A stretch of DNA of 42,006 nt from Campylobacter sp. (GTDB taxonomy: Bacteria > Campylobacterota > Campylobacteria > Campylobacterales > Campylobacteraceae): NCBI GenBank assembly GCA_017469645.1, contig JAFUFY010000013.1:1-42006 (forward strand). The letters are read 5' to 3'. The stretch's first letter is position 1. Each line of letters starts with the position of its first letter. The position numbers were made by a program, and so were the translations under genes. Below the pieces are notes generated by a model that saw only the letters and a program-made list of their open reading frames with translations, did not search any database and was not told the origin of the DNA. Below are positions 1 to 9,289 of the stretch, piece after piece.

Positions 1-306
1 AGGCGCTCTAAAACTAACAGCATTAGCTCTTGCTAAAACGCCGTCTAAATTTGGATCAGTTGAAGCTCCTGTTAGTGCTTTGATTTGAAATTCTTTGCCA
101 TCAGCGTGAAGTTTTTCTGCTCTTTGGGCTAATGCCATAGGCACAGCTATCGGAGCACCGGCGCCCACAAAACCCCCAAAACCAATCAACGCTCCGTGCG
201 AAATAAGCTTGGCGGCCTTTGTGGCTGAAATGACTTTTTTTAAATACTCTTTATTTTTAACTCTGCTTATATCCGAAACTTCAAATTTTTCGTAGCTAAT
301 GCCCAC
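1..306 (-). CDS. acetyl-CoA hydrolase/CoA-transferase family protein, N-terminal part only
   Basis: This is the first 102 codons of a gene that runs off the left edge of the window. The start is a GTG at 306-304 with an AGGAG ribosome binding site five bases upstream. The protein begins VGISYEKFEVSDISRVKNK and then has the glycine-rich stretch GALIGFGGFVGAGAP and the segment KALTGASTDPNLDG. These are typical of the N-terminal domain of the acetyl-CoA hydrolase/transferase family, which includes succinyl-CoA:acetate CoA-transferases that swap CoA between carboxylic acids in the cytoplasm. The catalytic glutamate lies in the C-terminal half, which is outside the window, so the exact substrate cannot be judged. 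It is divergent from the acetyltransferase gene at 456. Confidence 0.8.
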   Translation of the reverse strand, partial: MGISYEKFEVSDISRVKNKEYLKKVISATKAAKLISHGALIGFGGFVGAGAPIAVPMALAQRAEKLHADGKEFQIKALTGASTDPNLDGVLARANAVSFRAP

Positions 307-455
307 TTTTACTCCTGCTAAATTTTAATTAAATTTGCATTATAATATTTTTTTGCTGTTATTATCATACGAGAAAAAATTTTAAAACCAAATTAAACCT
401 AAATTCTGTAAAATTCATAATTTATCAATATTAACAAAATTTTACAAGGTAATAA

Positions 456-965
456 ATGAGTATAAAAGTGCGCGAATTTAGACAAGATGACATTAAATTT
501 ATAATCCAAATTTGGAACGAAGTGGTTGAAGGCGGCGTCTCGTTTCCGCAAACCGAGCTTTTAGATGAAATTAGTGGATTTGAGTTTTTCTCTTCACAAA
601 GTTTTGTTGGAGTTGCGATTGAAACTGGTGCAAATTCAGATAAAAAGGGCGAAATTTTGGGACTTTATATCTTGCACCCAAATAATGTCGGCAGGTGCGC
701 TCATATTGCAAATGCAAGTTATGCTGTGGCTAAAAATGCCCGCGGTAAGGGCGTGGGCGAGATTTTAGTTCGTCATAGCCTTACAAAAGCAAAAGAGCTT
801 GGTTTTCGCATTATGCAGTTTAACGCCGTTGTCGCAAATAACGAAGTAGCACTAAGACTTTATGAAAAATTAGGATTTGCCAAACTTGGCGTGATTAAGG
901 GCGGTTTTTTAAATAAAAATGGCATTTATGAAGATATAATTCCGCATTATATAGAGTTAATTTGA
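456..965 (+). CDS. GNAT family N-acetyltransferase
   Basis: 169 residues, the usual length of a single-domain GNAT enzyme, which moves an acetyl group from acetyl-CoA to an amine. The N-terminus (IKVREFRQDDIKFIIQIWNE) is the typical first strand and helix. The acetyl-CoA binding loop is visible near residues 95-101 as ARGKGVG (R/Q-x-x-G-x-G pattern), and the C-terminal motif NEVALRLYEKLGFAKLGV around residues 128-145 is the common motif B. AAGGT lies upstream of the ATG. The substrate cannot be read from the sequence. It stands alone, divergent from the CoA-transferase gene and convergent with the ribosomal operon. Confidence 0.85.
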   Translation: MSIKVREFRQDDIKFIIQIWNEVVEGGVSFPQTELLDEISGFEFFSSQSFVGVAIETGANSDKKGEILGLYILHPNNVGRCAHIANASYAVAKNARGKGVGEILVRHSLTKAKELGFRIMQFNAVVANNEVALRLYEKLGFAKLGVIKGGFLNKNGIYEDIIPHYIELI

Positions 966-1001
966 TTAAATTTAATGACAACAAAAGCAAATTTAATGCA
1001 A

Positions 1002-1091
1002 CAATCTTGCTAAATTTAGAAAAATAATTCAATGCTAAATTTAAACTGCGTATGCCGACAATCTCGCTAAAATTTAGAAAAATAATTCAAT
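1002..1091. repeat. 32-bp direct repeat
   Basis: Two almost identical copies lie at 1002-1033 and 1059-1091. Both contain the core AATTTAGAAAAATAATTCAA preceded by CAATCTTGCTA or CAATCTCGCTAA. They are separated by 25 bp that contain the ATGCCGAC box of hairpin element A. No coding sequence was found here. Origin unknown; a short duplication during insertion or slippage is possible. Confidence 0.7.
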
Positions 1092-1220
1092 TACAAAAGA
1101 AATATTCAAGACGGGATAAGCGTAGTAAGGCGTAAATTTAAGTGGTTAAAAGCGAAGCTACCTTGTCGGTAGTGAGCGAATGAACCACTTAAATTTACGC
1201 CTTAATCCGTTCAGGCTCGG
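1041..1220. repeat. modular long-hairpin element, copy A (also possible operon terminator)
   Basis: The conserved left box TTAAACTGCGTATGCCGAC (1041-1059) resembles those of copies B and C. A perfect 21-bp inverted repeat follows, with arms at 1127-1147 and 1183-1203, enclosing a smaller CTACC/GGTAG hairpin. The right box is TCAGGCTCGG (1211-1220). It lies immediately downstream of infA, so it may also end transcription of the S10-spc operon. Unlike B and C, its left box is separated from the hairpin by about 70 bp that include a direct repeat copy. Confidence 0.6.
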
Positions 1221-1233
1221 GGAATTATAAAAT

Positions 1234-1452
1234 TTATTTATAACGATAAGTAATTCTACCTTTATCTAGGCTATATGGTGTAAGCTCGACTTTGACACGA
1301 TCGCCGGGCATAATTTTAATATAGTGCATACGCATTTTTCCTGCGATATGACACAAAATCACATGCTTATTATCAAGCTCGACCTTAAATGTCGCATTTG
1401 GCAACGCCTCGATTACATTTCCGTCAATCTCAATGACATCATCTTTTGCCAT
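1234..1452 (-). CDS. infA: translation initiation factor IF-1
   Basis: 72 residues, the standard IF-1 length. It is a single S1/OB-fold protein that binds the 30S A site during initiation. Family signatures include the [10 protein letters not shown] start, [12 protein letters not shown] and [33 protein letters not shown]. It is the last gene of the S10-spc operon here, 16 bases after map, with an AAAGGAG ribosome binding site. In many relatives rpmJ and the alpha operon follow; here a long hairpin region and then the GNAT gene follow instead. Confidence 0.97.
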   Translation of the reverse strand: MAKDDVIEIDGNVIEALPNATFKVELDNKHVILCHIAGKMRMHYIKIMPGDRVKVELTPYSLDKGRITYRYK

Positions 1453-1468
1453 TAAATTCTCTCCTTTT

Positions 1469-2236
1469 TTAATCTTTCAAACTTTTGCTTAAAATTTCGA
1501 CTTTATTATTCACAACCGCCAAACAATGCTCATAATGGCTAGTTCTAAGCCCGTCTTTTGCCGTTGTTGTCCATTTATCTTTTGCGATCACTGCCATGCC
1601 GTCTTTTTGGCAAATCATCGGCTCAATGCAAAAAACCATACCATTTTTGATTTTTGGACCCGCTTTTGGGTTATTTCCTTCTAAGTAGTTTGGAATTTCG
1701 GGCTCTTCGTGCGGCCTCTTGCCGATACCATGACCACAAAAGCCAATTAGCGGCACAAAACCGCGTGATTTTATAAATTTTTCAAGCTCAAAGCAAACTT
1801 CTTTAAAGTGCATACCGACCTTTATAAAATCAATCGCATGATAAAGCGCATCTTTGCTACAAGCGATTAGTTCTTCATCTTCTTTTGAAATTTTACCGAT
1901 AGGAAAGGTTCGTGCGCTATCGCCGTAATATCCATTTAGCCTACTTCCGACATCAACGCCTAAAATATCGCCTTCTTTTAAAATGGTATTATCAGGAATT
2001 CCGTGAATTATAACTTCATTTAGTGATAAACAAGCAGCATTTGGAAAGCCGTAAAGCCCTTTAAAAGCTGGATATGCACCCTTGCTAGTGATAAATTCAT
2101 CGATTTTTTTATCGACTTCTAAAAGCGTCATACCCGGTTTTAAAAACTCTTCTGCGTAATCAAGGGCGGCAGCGACGATTTTATTCGCCGCTCGTAAGCC
2201 CTCAATGTCTTTTGCGTTTTTTAGCGTGATTGCCAT
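1469..2236 (-). CDS. map: type I methionine aminopeptidase
   Basis: 255 residues, normal for the bacterial type I enzyme, which removes the initiator methionine from nascent proteins. The expected residues are visible: substrate His79 (IIHGIP) and metal ligands Asp95 and Asp106 ([19 protein letters not shown]), His169 ([12 protein letters not shown]), Glu205 (FCIEPM) and Glu236 (SHYEH). It sits one base after secY and 16 bases before infA, as in Helicobacter-type spc operons, so it is co-transcribed with the ribosomal genes. Confidence 0.97.
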   Translation of the reverse strand: MAITLKNAKDIEGLRAANKIVAAALDYAEEFLKPGMTLLEVDKKIDEFITSKGAYPAFKGLYGFPNAACLSLNEVIIHGIPDNTILKEGDILGVDVGSRLNGYYGDSARTFPIGKISKEDEELIACSKDALYHAIDFIKVGMHFKEVCFELEKFIKSRGFVPLIGFCGHGIGKRPHEEPEIPNYLEGNNPKAGPKIKNGMVFCIEPMICQKDGMAVIAKDKWTTTAKDGLRTSHYEHCLAVVNNKVEILSKSLKD

Positions 2237-2237
2237 T

Positions 2238-3503
2238 TTATAAGCCTACCGCGCTTAAAGTTTGATATTTATTCATGTAAATTTGAGCTTCGATTCTTCT
2301 CATAGTATCAAGTGCAACAGATACAACAATCAAAACGCTTGTTCCGCCGAAATAAAACGGAACGCCCATAAATTTAACTAATAGCCATGGTATAACGGTT
2401 ACTAAACCCAAATAAATCGAACCCCAAAATGTCAAACGACTTGCAATATCATTTAGATATGTCGCCGTTCCTTCTCCCGGGCGAATTCCAGGAACAAAAC
2501 CGCCTTGCTTTTTGAGATTTTCGCTAATATCTTTTGAGTTAAACGCAATCGAAGCGTAAAAATATGCAAAAAATACAACCAAAACAAAAGTTAAAAAGTT
2601 GAAAAAATATCCACTCGGACTTAAAAAGTCGTTGATTTTTTGGATATACGGATTTGTGCTAGCTTGTAAAATCGTGCTAGGAAACATCAAAACCGCACTC
2701 GCGAAAATTGGCGGAATAACACCGCTTAAATTTAACTTGATAGGAATATAGTTCATTATCCTTTTATTTTGATTTTGCATAATCACTTTTCTAGAATACG
2801 AAATAGGAATTCTTCTCTCGCCAAGCTCGACATAGATAATAATGCCGACGGTTGCTAGAACGATTAATAAAATTAAGAATAAAACCAAGAAATTCATTTC
2901 GCCTGTATTTACCAAATTTACAGTTCCGCCAATAGCAGCAGGAATAGCACTAACAATACCTGCAAAAATGATTAAACTTGTTCCGTTTCCGATGCCTCTT
3001 TGAGTGATTTGTTCGCCAATCCACATAAGTAGCATTGTTCCTGCTAACATCGAAACACACGAAATAAATATAAATTCGTTTGAATTCTCGGTCATAATGG
3101 CGGGTGCGCCGTTATTTCCTGTTAGACTTTGCAAACCGATACTAACGCCTATTGATTGAACTATGGTAATAGCGATTGTTGCATAACGGATTATTTGCAT
3201 ATATTTTTGCATTCCGTCTCGCTCTTTTTTTAACTTGCCTAAATTCGGAAATGTAGCCGCAAGAAGCTCCATAATAATAGAAGCGGTAATGTAAGGCATA
3301 ATACCGAGCGAAATAACGCTCAGTCGTTCAGCGGCCTTACCGCTGAACATATTAAACATGCCTAGTGCATTATCGCTATTATTTTTAAAAAATTCCTTTA
3401 CGACCTCAACATCTACTCCGGGCACCGGAACATAAGCCAGTAGCCTAAAAGCAAGCAAAAAACCCAATGTAATGAGTATCTTGTTGAGTAATGGATTTTT
3501 CAT
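2238..3503 (-). CDS. secY: Sec translocon subunit SecY
   Basis: 421 residues with ten hydrophobic segments, the channel-forming subunit of the SecYEG protein export complex in the inner membrane. Recognisable features are FRLLAYVPVPGVD near the N-terminus, ITASIIMELL, the cytoplasmic loop GERRIPISYSRK, the motif GIRPGEGTATYLNDI, and VALDTMRRIEAQI near the C-terminus. Its ATG overlaps the last base of the rplO stop codon (TAATG), which suggests translational coupling. Confidence 0.97.
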   Translation of the reverse strand: MKNPLLNKILITLGFLLAFRLLAYVPVPGVDVEVVKEFFKNNSDNALGMFNMFSGKAAERLSVISLGIMPYITASIIMELLAATFPNLGKLKKERDGMQKYMQIIRYATIAITIVQSIGVSIGLQSLTGNNGAPAIMTENSNEFIFISCVSMLAGTMLLMWIGEQITQRGIGNGTSLIIFAGIVSAIPAAIGGTVNLVNTGEMNFLVLFLILLIVLATVGIIIYVELGERRIPISYSRKVIMQNQNKRIMNYIPIKLNLSGVIPPIFASAVLMFPSTILQASTNPYIQKINDFLSPSGYFFNFLTFVLVVFFAYFYASIAFNSKDISENLKKQGGFVPGIRPGEGTATYLNDIASRLTFWGSIYLGLVTVIPWLLVKFMGVPFYFGGTSVLIVVSVALDTMRRIEAQIYMNKYQTLSAVGL

Positions 3504-3904
3504 TATTTTTGTCCGCTTGTAACTATTTTCTCATCTTTGATTTTTGAAGCAAGTTCTTTTGCGCTTGCACCTATTAGCTTGATTTTTTTCACGCTATTGC
3601 CAAATTTATGAACACTAGCGATACTTTCAAATGTAATCTCGCTTAACTCTTTAACGGCTGAAATTTTCTCAACATTTATAACATAAGGTTTTTCAAATTT
3701 AGAAGCAAAACCTACTTTTGGTAGTCTTCTTTGAAGCGGTTGTTGTCCGCCTTCAAAACCTCTTTTTTCGTTATAACCTTTTCTTGCAGTTTGACCTTTA
3801 CCGCCTTTTGTAGCAGTTTTGCCCCAACCGCTTCCTTGACCGCGACCGATTCTTTTTGTTTTTTTAGTTGAACCAGCGGCTTTTTGTAAATTTTCAAGTC
3901 CCAT
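3503..3904 (-). CDS. rplO: 50S ribosomal protein L15
   Basis: 133 residues from the second of two adjacent ATG codons (3904). That ATG is better spaced from the AAGGAT ribosome binding site than the first one at 3907. The basic glycine-rich N-terminal tail ([21 protein letters not shown]) and [18 protein letters not shown] are diagnostic. In this operon rplO follows rpsE directly because rpmD (L30) is absent, as is usual in Campylobacterota. Confidence 0.97.
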   Translation of the reverse strand: MGLENLQKAAGSTKKTKRIGRGQGSGWGKTATKGGKGQTARKGYNEKRGFEGGQQPLQRRLPKVGFASKFEKPYVINVEKISAVKELSEITFESIASVHKFGNSVKKIKLIGASAKELASKIKDEKIVTSGQK

Positions 3905-3914
3905 CATCTATCCT

Positions 3915-4358
3915 TTAATTTTTTAGCATACTAAGAGCTTTCATTGTAGCTCTTACAACATTTGATGAGTTATTTGATCCAAGTGATTTTGTCAAAATAT
4001 CTTTGATACCTGCAAGTTCTAAAACAGGGCGAACAGAACCACCTGCGATAACGCCGGTACCTTCGCTAGCCGGTTTTAGTAAAATTCTACTTGCATTGTA
4101 TTTAACTTCTATATCGTGAGATATAGTTGAACCTTTTAACTTAACATCAATAATGTTTTTAAAAGCGTCATCTACGGCTTTTTTGATAGCATCAGGAACT
4201 TCTTTTGATTTACCAAATCCGTATCCTACTAGTCCGTTTCTGTTTCCGACAACAACAAGAGCTGTAAATCTAAATCTTCTACCGCCCTTTACGACTTTTG
4301 TAACCCTGCCGATATTGACGATTACTTCTTCGAATTCTTCTCTGTTATATTTTTCCAT
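3915..4358 (-). CDS. rpsE: 30S ribosomal protein S5
   Basis: 147 residues when started at the third of three tandem ATG codons (4358). This gives the [20 protein letters not shown] start known from Campylobacter and places AAAGGA at a normal distance. Conserved segments are [17 protein letters not shown], the loop important for decoding accuracy, and [22 protein letters not shown]. It lies 16 bases after rplR and 10 before rplO. Confidence 0.96.
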   Translation of the reverse strand: MEKYNREEFEEVIVNIGRVTKVVKGGRRFRFTALVVVGNRNGLVGYGFGKSKEVPDAIKKAVDDAFKNIIDVKLKGSTISHDIEVKYNASRILLKPASEGTGVIAGGSVRPVLELAGIKDILTKSLGSNNSSNVVRATMKALSMLKN

Positions 4359-4374
4359 CATCATTTCCTTTGGG

Positions 4375-4731
4375 TTATAGTTTAATTCCGTTTTCTCTTA
4401 ACGCATCAGCAAAAGCTGCGATTACGCCGTGATACAAATAGCCGTTTCTGTCAAAAACACCTTGTTCGATTTTTTTATCTTTTAATTTTGCCGCAAAATC
4501 TTTCGCAAGTTCAGTCGCACCTGCTTTATTTGCTTTTAAATTTAAAGATTTTCCGCTACTTGCACAGATTGTGCTACCATTAACATCATCAATCGCTTGA
4601 ACATAGATTGTTCTGTTTGATTTGAAAATAGAAATTCTTGGGCAAGCAGGGCAACCTGAAATGTTTGCTCTAATTCTTCTTTTTCTTTTGATTCTTAAAG
4701 AAAGTTTTCTTTTTAATACATTTGCTGTCAT
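4375..4731 (-). CDS. rplR: 50S ribosomal protein L18
   Basis: 118 residues, the normal length of this 5S-rRNA-binding protein. The basic N-terminus ([18 protein letters not shown]) and the C-terminal [24 protein letters not shown] are typical. It follows rplF by 11 bases and precedes rpsE by 16. [14 protein letters not shown] carries two cysteines near residue 27-30, where many homologues have Thr or Ser (GTxxRPRLxVF). Confidence 0.96.
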   Translation of the reverse strand: MTANVLKRKLSLRIKRKRRIRANISGCPACPRISIFKSNRTIYVQAIDDVNGSTICASSGKSLNLKANKAGATELAKDFAAKLKDKKIEQGVFDRNGYLYHGVIAAFADALRENGIKL

Positions 4732-4742
4732 TGTCTTAACCC

Positions 4743-5279
4743 TTATTTCTTAGATGTTTTACCGGCTTTGCGGATAATGCGTTCTTCGACATATTTAACA
4801 CCTTTACCTTTGTATGGTTCAGGCGGTCTAAAACCTCTAACCTCAGCAGCTACTTGACCTACTTGTTGTTTGTCTGAGCCTTTGATTGTGATGATATTTT
4901 TCTCAACAGAAATTTCGATTCCTTGCGGAGCTTCATAATTTATAACATGAGAAAAACCTAGACTTAGCTCTAAAACTTTACCTTTCATAGCCGCTTTATA
5001 ACCAACGCCGTTGATTTCAAGTTGTCTAGTAAAGCCGTCAGTCAAACCAACGATAATGTTGTTTGTTAGGGCTCTATAAGTTCCCCAATATGCTCTACTT
5101 TGTCTATCTTCACCTTTTGGTGAAAATACAACTTTTCCGTCTTCTATTTTTACATCAACTTGATTTTTCAAGTCTAGTTCTTTTACGCTATTTCCTTTTT
5201 TAAATTTAAGCGCAGAACCTTCAAATTTAACCTCTACTCCGTTTGGAATAGTTACAGGTTGTTTTCCTATTCTTGACAT
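4743..5279 (-). CDS. rplF: 50S ribosomal protein L6
   Basis: 178 residues, two repeated alpha/beta domains, located at the factor-binding site of the large subunit. Family segments: [16 protein letters not shown] at the start, [26 protein letters not shown], and the C-terminal signature [15 protein letters not shown]. It is separated from rpsH by 81 bases, the largest gap in the operon, which holds a hairpin (see 5311-5351). Confidence 0.97.
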   Translation of the reverse strand: MSRIGKQPVTIPNGVEVKFEGSALKFKKGNSVKELDLKNQVDVKIEDGKVVFSPKGEDRQSRAYWGTYRALTNNIIVGLTDGFTRQLEINGVGYKAAMKGKVLELSLGFSHVINYEAPQGIEISVEKNIITIKGSDKQQVGQVAAEVRGFRPPEPYKGKGVKYVEERIIRKAGKTSKK

Positions 5280-5310
5280 ATCTTTCCTTCTTTACTTGTC
5301 TAGGGTATGA

Positions 5311-5351
5311 CTACTTTTACGAATGGATACCACAATACCATAAAAAAGTAG
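5311..5351 (-). promoter_or_regulatory. hairpin in the rpsH-rplF spacer
   Basis: In the only sizeable gap of an otherwise tightly packed operon, the transcript can form an imperfect stem: CTACTTTT...ATGG pairs with CCAT...AAAAGTAG around a loop of about 14 bases. There is no U-run after it, so it does not look like a terminator. A role as a processing site or translational control element is inference only. Confidence 0.45.
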
Positions 5352-5360
5352 AAACTAATC

Positions 5361-5756
5361 TTACCAAATAGTGCAAAGCACTTCGCCGCCAACACCGGCT
5401 TTACTTGCTTCGATACCGCTCATAACGCCTTTGCTTGTGCTAACGATAATAGTTCCGTAACCGTTTTTAAATCTTTTTATCTCGTCTTTACCTTGATAAA
5501 CGCGTCTTCCCGGTTTTGAAACTCTTTTTATTTCGTTAATTACGCTTCTGCCTCGTTCATCATATTTAAGCACAACATTGATGAATTTTTTGTTGTTTTC
5601 TTCAACAACATTGTAGCTTTCGATATAACCTTTTGCAGCCAAAATACTCAAAGTTGCTTCAACAACTTTTGAGTGGAGAAGCTTGGTTGTATCAAGTCTT
5701 CTCATAGCGGCATTTCTGATACGAGTTAGTCCGTCTGAAATCAAATCATTTATCAT
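5361..5756 (-). CDS. rpsH: 30S ribosomal protein S8
   Basis: 131 residues, normal length. It binds the central domain of 16S rRNA and in E. coli represses the spc operon. Conserved features are [13 protein letters not shown] at the N-terminus, [11 protein letters not shown] in the middle, and the C-terminal signature [14 protein letters not shown] followed by EVLCTIW. It follows rpsN by nine bases. Confidence 0.97.
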   Translation of the reverse strand: MINDLISDGLTRIRNAAMRRLDTTKLLHSKVVEATLSILAAKGYIESYNVVEENNKKFINVVLKYDERGRSVINEIKRVSKPGRRVYQGKDEIKRFKNGYGTIIVSTSKGVMSGIEASKAGVGGEVLCTIW

Positions 5757-5765
5757 AATTTTTCC

Positions 5766-5951
5766 TTACCAACTTGCTTTTTTAAGGCCTGGGATCAAAC
5801 CTTCATTAGCCATTTTTCTTAAACATACACGGCAAATTCCAAAATCTCTATAAACAGAGTGCGGTCTTCCGCAAATTTGGCATCTTGTATATGCACGAGA
5901 GCTGAATTTAGCAGGGCGTTTTGCCTTAGCTATCATTGATTTTTTTGCCAT
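5766..5951 (-). CDS. rpsN: 30S ribosomal protein S14, zinc-binding type
   Basis: 61 residues from the ATG at 5951 ([12 protein letters not shown]). The open frame extends upstream by ten codons, but those would overlap rplE and lack the AAGGAAAG ribosome binding site. Two CxxC pairs (CQICGRPH and CRVCLRK) form the zinc ribbon of the short C+ form of S14, as opposed to the ~100-residue zinc-free form. It starts one base after the rplE stop. Confidence 0.97.
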   Translation of the reverse strand: MAKKSMIAKAKRPAKFSSRAYTRCQICGRPHSVYRDFGICRVCLRKMANEGLIPGLKKASW

Positions 5952-5952
5952 C

Positions 5953-6498
5953 TTACTTTCCTTTCGCAAAAGGCATGCCAAATAGTTCTAGCAATTTAAA
6001 CGCCTCTTTGTCGCTGTTTGTTGTAGTTACGATTGTTATATTCATACCGTGAGTTCTTAAAATTTTATCATACTCAACTTCCGGGAACATTAGTTGTTCG
6101 TTTAAACCGAAATTATAATTTCCTCTTCCGTCAAATCCGTCTCTTGGAATGCCTCTAAAATCTTTAACTCTTGGCAAAGCAATTGTAATTAGTTTATCTA
6201 AAAACGCATACATTTGCTCTTTTCTTAGTGTAACTTTTATACCAACAGGAAAGCCTTCTCTAACCTTAAAGCCTGCAACAGATTTTTTAGCATTTGTAAT
6301 AAGTGCTTTTTGACCTGCAATCAAAGATATAGTATCTGCCATATTTTGCAACACTTTTTGATCTTTGCTTGATTCGCCAGCACCCACACTGATAACTACT
6401 TTTTCAAGTGCAGGGATTAGCATAGGATTTTTTATGTCAAATTCCTTAACCAAAGCAGGTTTAATTTTTTCGTTATATTGTTCTTGTAATCTACTCAT
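5953..6498 (-). CDS. rplE: 50S ribosomal protein L5
   Basis: 181 residues, the 5S-rRNA-binding protein at the top of the large subunit. Diagnostic segments are [38 protein letters not shown], the [10 protein letters not shown] motif, and [15 protein letters not shown]. It follows rplX by two bases. Confidence 0.97.
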   Translation of the reverse strand: MSRLQEQYNEKIKPALVKEFDIKNPMLIPALEKVVISVGAGESSKDQKVLQNMADTISLIAGQKALITNAKKSVAGFKVREGFPVGIKVTLRKEQMYAFLDKLITIALPRVKDFRGIPRDGFDGRGNYNFGLNEQLMFPEVEYDKILRTHGMNITIVTTTNSDKEAFKLLELFGMPFAKGK

Positions 6499-6500
6499 AA

Positions 6501-6734
6501 TTAACCCTCGATCAATGCTACATTTGAAATATCAATCGGCATCTCTTTATTTACAAATCCGCCGTTTGGATTTTTTTCGCTAGGTTTGATTGCTTTTTTA
6601 GCCATTTTACAACCCTCAACGATAACTTGACCTTTTTTAGGATAAACAGCTTTTACAACGCCTGTTTTACCTTTATCGTCTCCTGCAATGATTTTTACTT
6701 CATTGCCTTTTTTAATTTTAAATTTGGTTGCCAT
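6501..6734 (-). CDS. rplX: 50S ribosomal protein L24
   Basis: 77 residues, short as in Campylobacter (E. coli L24 is about 104). The N-terminal KOW motif is clear ([20 protein letters not shown]), followed by [18 protein letters not shown]24 initiates large-subunit assembly. Its ATG overlaps the last base of the rplN stop codon. Confidence 0.96.
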   Translation of the reverse strand: MATKFKIKKGNEVKIIAGDDKGKTGVVKAVYPKKGQVIVEGCKMAKKAIKPSEKNPNGGFVNKEMPIDISNVALIEG

Positions 6735-7102
6735 TATAAAACCTCCGGAGCAAGAGATACGATTTTCATAAAACCGCTATATCTAACTTCACGACCAACA
6801 GGTCCGAAAATACGAGTTCCGATAGGCTCTTTTTTGTTATCTAAGATAACAGCTGCATTTTCGTCAAATCTGATTAGCGATCCATTTTCTCTGTGAATTT
6901 CTTTTGTAGTTCTAACTACAACAGCTTTTACAACTTGACCTCTTTTAATTTTTCCGTTTGGAAGTGCTTTTTTAACGCTACAAACGATAATATCGCCGAT
7001 TGTAGCATATCTTCTTTTACTTCCGCCAAGAACTTTAATACACATAAGTTCTTTTGCACCGCTATTGTCGGCTACTGCTAGTCTTGTAAAACTTTGTATC
7101 AT
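6734..7102 (-). CDS. rplN: 50S ribosomal protein L14
   Basis: 122 residues, the exact family length. It begins [19 protein letters not shown], contains [24 protein letters not shown], and ends [12 protein letters not shown]. It contacts 16S rRNA in an intersubunit bridge. It overlaps rpsQ and rplX by one base each (stop/start TAATG type). Confidence 0.97.
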   Translation of the reverse strand: MIQSFTRLAVADNSGAKELMCIKVLGGSKRRYATIGDIIVCSVKKALPNGKIKRGQVVKAVVVRTTKEIHRENGSLIRFDENAAVILDNKKEPIGTRIFGPVGREVRYSGFMKIVSLAPEVL

Positions 7103-7353
7103 TATTCAACTCCTGCTTTCAAAACTGCTTTTAGGCGGAATGATTTTCTAGCACTTAGTGGTCTGCACTCAACTGCTGAAATCGTATCACCGATATTTAC
7201 TACATTATTTTCATCATGAACAAGATATTTTTTAAATCTTTTTACGATTTTTCTATATCTTGGATGAATAACTCTTCTTTCTACCAAAATAGTTGCGGTT
7301 TTATCGCCCGCTTTTTTAAGAACTACGCCTTGAATTTCTCTTTTAAATGCCAT
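7102..7353 (-). CDS. rpsQ: 30S ribosomal protein S17
   Basis: 83 residues with the OB-fold features of S17: [20 protein letters not shown], the [19 protein letters not shown] signature, and [20 protein letters not shown]. It follows rpmC by 11 bases. Confidence 0.97.
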   Translation of the reverse strand: MAFKREIQGVVLKKAGDKTATILVERRVIHPRYRKIVKRFKKYLVHDENNVVNIGDTISAVECRPLSARKSFRLKAVLKAGVE

Positions 7354-7364
7354 AATTCCACCCC

Positions 7365-7550
7365 TTATTTCATTGCACTAATTGCAGTATTTATTTGTGC
7401 GATCTCTTTTTTAACCGCACGAATTTCATTTGGGTTAGTTAGCTGCATAGTTTTTAGCTTTTGTCTAAGTTCAAACAAAAGCACCTTTTTTTCTTTTAAC
7501 ATAGCGTTTAATTCGCTCAAATTTTTATCTTTCAACTCAGTATAGTTCAT
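7365..7550 (-). CDS. rpmC: 50S ribosomal protein L29
   Basis: 61 residues when started at the ATG at 7550 ([17 protein letters not shown]). A GTG two codons upstream (7556) is possible but gives a form two residues longer than Campylobacter L29. The family signature [23 protein letters not shown] is present. The start lies inside the last 14 bases of rplP, so the two are probably translationally coupled. Confidence 0.95.
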   Translation of the reverse strand: MNYTELKDKNLSELNAMLKEKKVLLFELRQKLKTMQLTNPNEIRAVKKEIAQINTAISAMK

Positions 7551-7962
7551 TTTCACTTTCCCTCGTTACGATTTTTGTCTTAAACGGCAATTTGTGAATA
7601 GAAAGTGTAAGAGCTTCTCTAGCTACTTCTTCACTAACACCGGTCATTTCAAATATAATTCTTCCCGGTTTGATATTCATAACCCACTCTTCAACACCTG
7701 CTTTACCTTTACCCATACGAGTTTGGAGAGGTTTTTTAGTAAGCGGTTTATCAGGGAATACTGTTATCCAAATTTTTGCTTGTCTTTTAACAAAACGAGT
7801 CATAGCAACACGAGCTGCTTCAATTTGGCGTGAATTTATTCTACCTGCTTCAACAGCTTTGATACCAAATTCGCCATAGCTTAATTGATTTCCTCTTGTT
7901 GCATAGCCACGATTGCGACCTTTCATCATTTTGCGATATTTTGTTCTTTTAGGCATCAACAT
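7537..7962 (-). CDS. rplP: 50S ribosomal protein L16
   Basis: 141 residues starting [17 protein letters not shown], the same start as Campylobacter L16. The signatures are [33 protein letters not shown] and [16 protein letters not shown]16 organises the A-site tRNA region of the large subunit. It follows rpsC by two bases and overlaps rpmC. Confidence 0.97.
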   Translation of the reverse strand: MLMPKRTKYRKMMKGRNRGYATRGNQLSYGEFGIKAVEAGRINSRQIEAARVAMTRFVKRQAKIWITVFPDKPLTKKPLQTRMGKGKAGVEEWVMNIKPGRIIFEMTGVSEEVAREALTLSIHKLPFKTKIVTRESENELY

Positions 7963-7964
7963 GA

Positions 7965-8663
7965 CTATTTACCCCTTCTTGATCTGCGTGGTTTTTTAGG
8001 TGCAGCTTCTTCTGATTTTTCAGCTTGAATTCCTTTTTGTAGAACTTCGCCTTTGAAAATCCATACTTTTACGCCGATATTTCCGTAAGTAGTGTGTGCT
8101 TCTGCAAAACCATAATCAATTCTAGCTCTTAGAGTATGCAAAGGAACTCTTCCTTCTAAATACCACTCGGTTCTTGCCATTTCAGCTCCACCTAAACGAC
8201 CTGCAACTGAAATTTTAATACCTTTTGCACCTGCTTTTTGCGCACCTTGAATAACTTTTTTCATAGCGCGTCTAAATGCAACGCGGCGTTCTAGTTGCAT
8301 AGCAACATTTTCTGCTGCTAGTTGAGCTGAACTTCCTGCTTTTCTCTCTTCTTTAATATTGATTGTTACATCTTTATTAACCAAAGCAACTACTTCGTTT
8401 TTCAAATTCTCTACTTCGCTACCTTTTTTACCGATGATAATTCCAGGTCTAGCTGCAACGATAGTAACACGAATTTTTTTAGCAGTTCTTTCAATCAAAA
8501 TTTGATTGATTCCTGCATAGTAAAGCTTCGCTTTTAAGAATTTGCGAATTTTGTAGTCTTCGCCGATACTTTCAGGAAGCGTAGCTTTTGAAGGAAACCA
8601 TCTTGATTCCCAGTTTCTATTTATGCCTAATCTTAGGCCAATCGGATTAACTTTTTGTCCCAT
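7965..8663 (-). CDS. rpsC: 30S ribosomal protein S3
   Basis: 232 residues. It starts [20 protein letters not shown], has a type II KH domain with the GxxG loop IIGKKG near residues 77-82, and the C-terminal signature around [20 protein letters not shown]. The lysine/arginine-rich tail ([11 protein letters not shown]) is typical. S3 lines the mRNA entry channel. One base separates it from rplV. Confidence 0.97.
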   Translation of the reverse strand: MGQKVNPIGLRLGINRNWESRWFPSKATLPESIGEDYKIRKFLKAKLYYAGINQILIERTAKKIRVTIVAARPGIIIGKKGSEVENLKNEVVALVNKDVTINIKEERKAGSSAQLAAENVAMQLERRVAFRRAMKKVIQGAQKAGAKGIKISVAGRLGGAEMARTEWYLEGRVPLHTLRARIDYGFAEAHTTYGNIGVKVWIFKGEVLQKGIQAEKSEEAAPKKPRRSRRGK

Positions 8664-8664
8664 A

Positions 8665-8994
8665 TTATGCTTCCTTACTTGGTTTAGCTACTTCAACGCT
8701 AATGTGTGAAGTTGGTTTTCTTATTCTACTTGCTGTTCCTCTTGCTCTTGGTCTAAATCTTTTTAGCACAGGACCAGCATCTACGCGACAACTTTTTACT
8801 ATAACTTCTTCTGGTTCAAAACCGCCGTTTGCAACTGCACTTGAAATCGCAGTAGCGATATATTTTGCACCGCGATTTGGAGTAAATTCCAAAGTTGCAA
8901 GTGCAAATTCAGCGTTCATTCCTTGAACTTGTTTTGCGATAAGTCTTGCCTTAGTCGGTGAAAGGCGAACAAATTTAATAGTTGATTTACTCAT
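8665..8994 (-). CDS. rplV: 50S ribosomal protein L22
   Basis: 109 residues. The start [20 protein letters not shown] and the C-terminal [27 protein letters not shown] loop, which reaches into the peptide exit tunnel, are clear. It lies ten bases after rpsS and one before rpsC. Confidence 0.97.
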   Translation of the reverse strand: MSKSTIKFVRLSPTKARLIAKQVQGMNAEFALATLEFTPNRGAKYIATAISSAVANGGFEPEEVIVKSCRVDAGPVLKRFRPRARGTASRIRKPTSHISVEVAKPSKEA

Positions 8995-9004
8995 TTATTT
9001 CCCC

Positions 9005-9286
9005 TTATTTACCGATTTTCTTTTGAACTGAGCCTTTGTGGCCTTTAAAAGTTCTAGTTGGAGCGAACTCACCTAATTTATAACCGATATGGTGTTCTGT
9101 AACATAAACAGGAATAAAACTTTTTCCGTTATGAACATTAAATGTTAGTCCAATCATTTCAGGCACGATTGTGCTGCGTCTTGACCAAGTTTTGATCGGC
9201 TTATTATCATTAGCTTTTTTTGCTGCAACAACTTTTTTCATTACATGATCATCTACGAAAGGACCTTTTTTTAGCGATCTAGCCAT
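9005..9286 (-). CDS. rpsS: 30S ribosomal protein S19
   Basis: 93 residues, starting [19 protein letters not shown], with the signature [19 protein letters not shown] and [14 protein letters not shown] segment ([15 protein letters not shown]). S19 sits in the head of the small subunit and makes an intersubunit bridge. It follows rplB by three bases. Confidence 0.97.
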   Translation of the reverse strand: MARSLKKGPFVDDHVMKKVVAAKKANDNKPIKTWSRRSTIVPEMIGLTFNVHNGKSFIPVYVTEHHIGYKLGEFAPTRTFKGHKGSVQKKIGK

Positions 9287-9289
9287 CTT

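Noticed and set aside
1041..1220. CRISPR-like array in the repeats near 1000-1200
   Set aside because: Only two direct repeats exist, with a 25-bp spacer, and no cas genes are near; they belong with hairpin element A.
4153..4380. Plus-strand frames of 60-140 codons throughout the ribosomal operon (for example 4153-4380, 7216-7545, 7594-7833)
   Set aside because: They are antisense to highly conserved ribosomal genes, have no family features, and arise from codon bias on the other strand.
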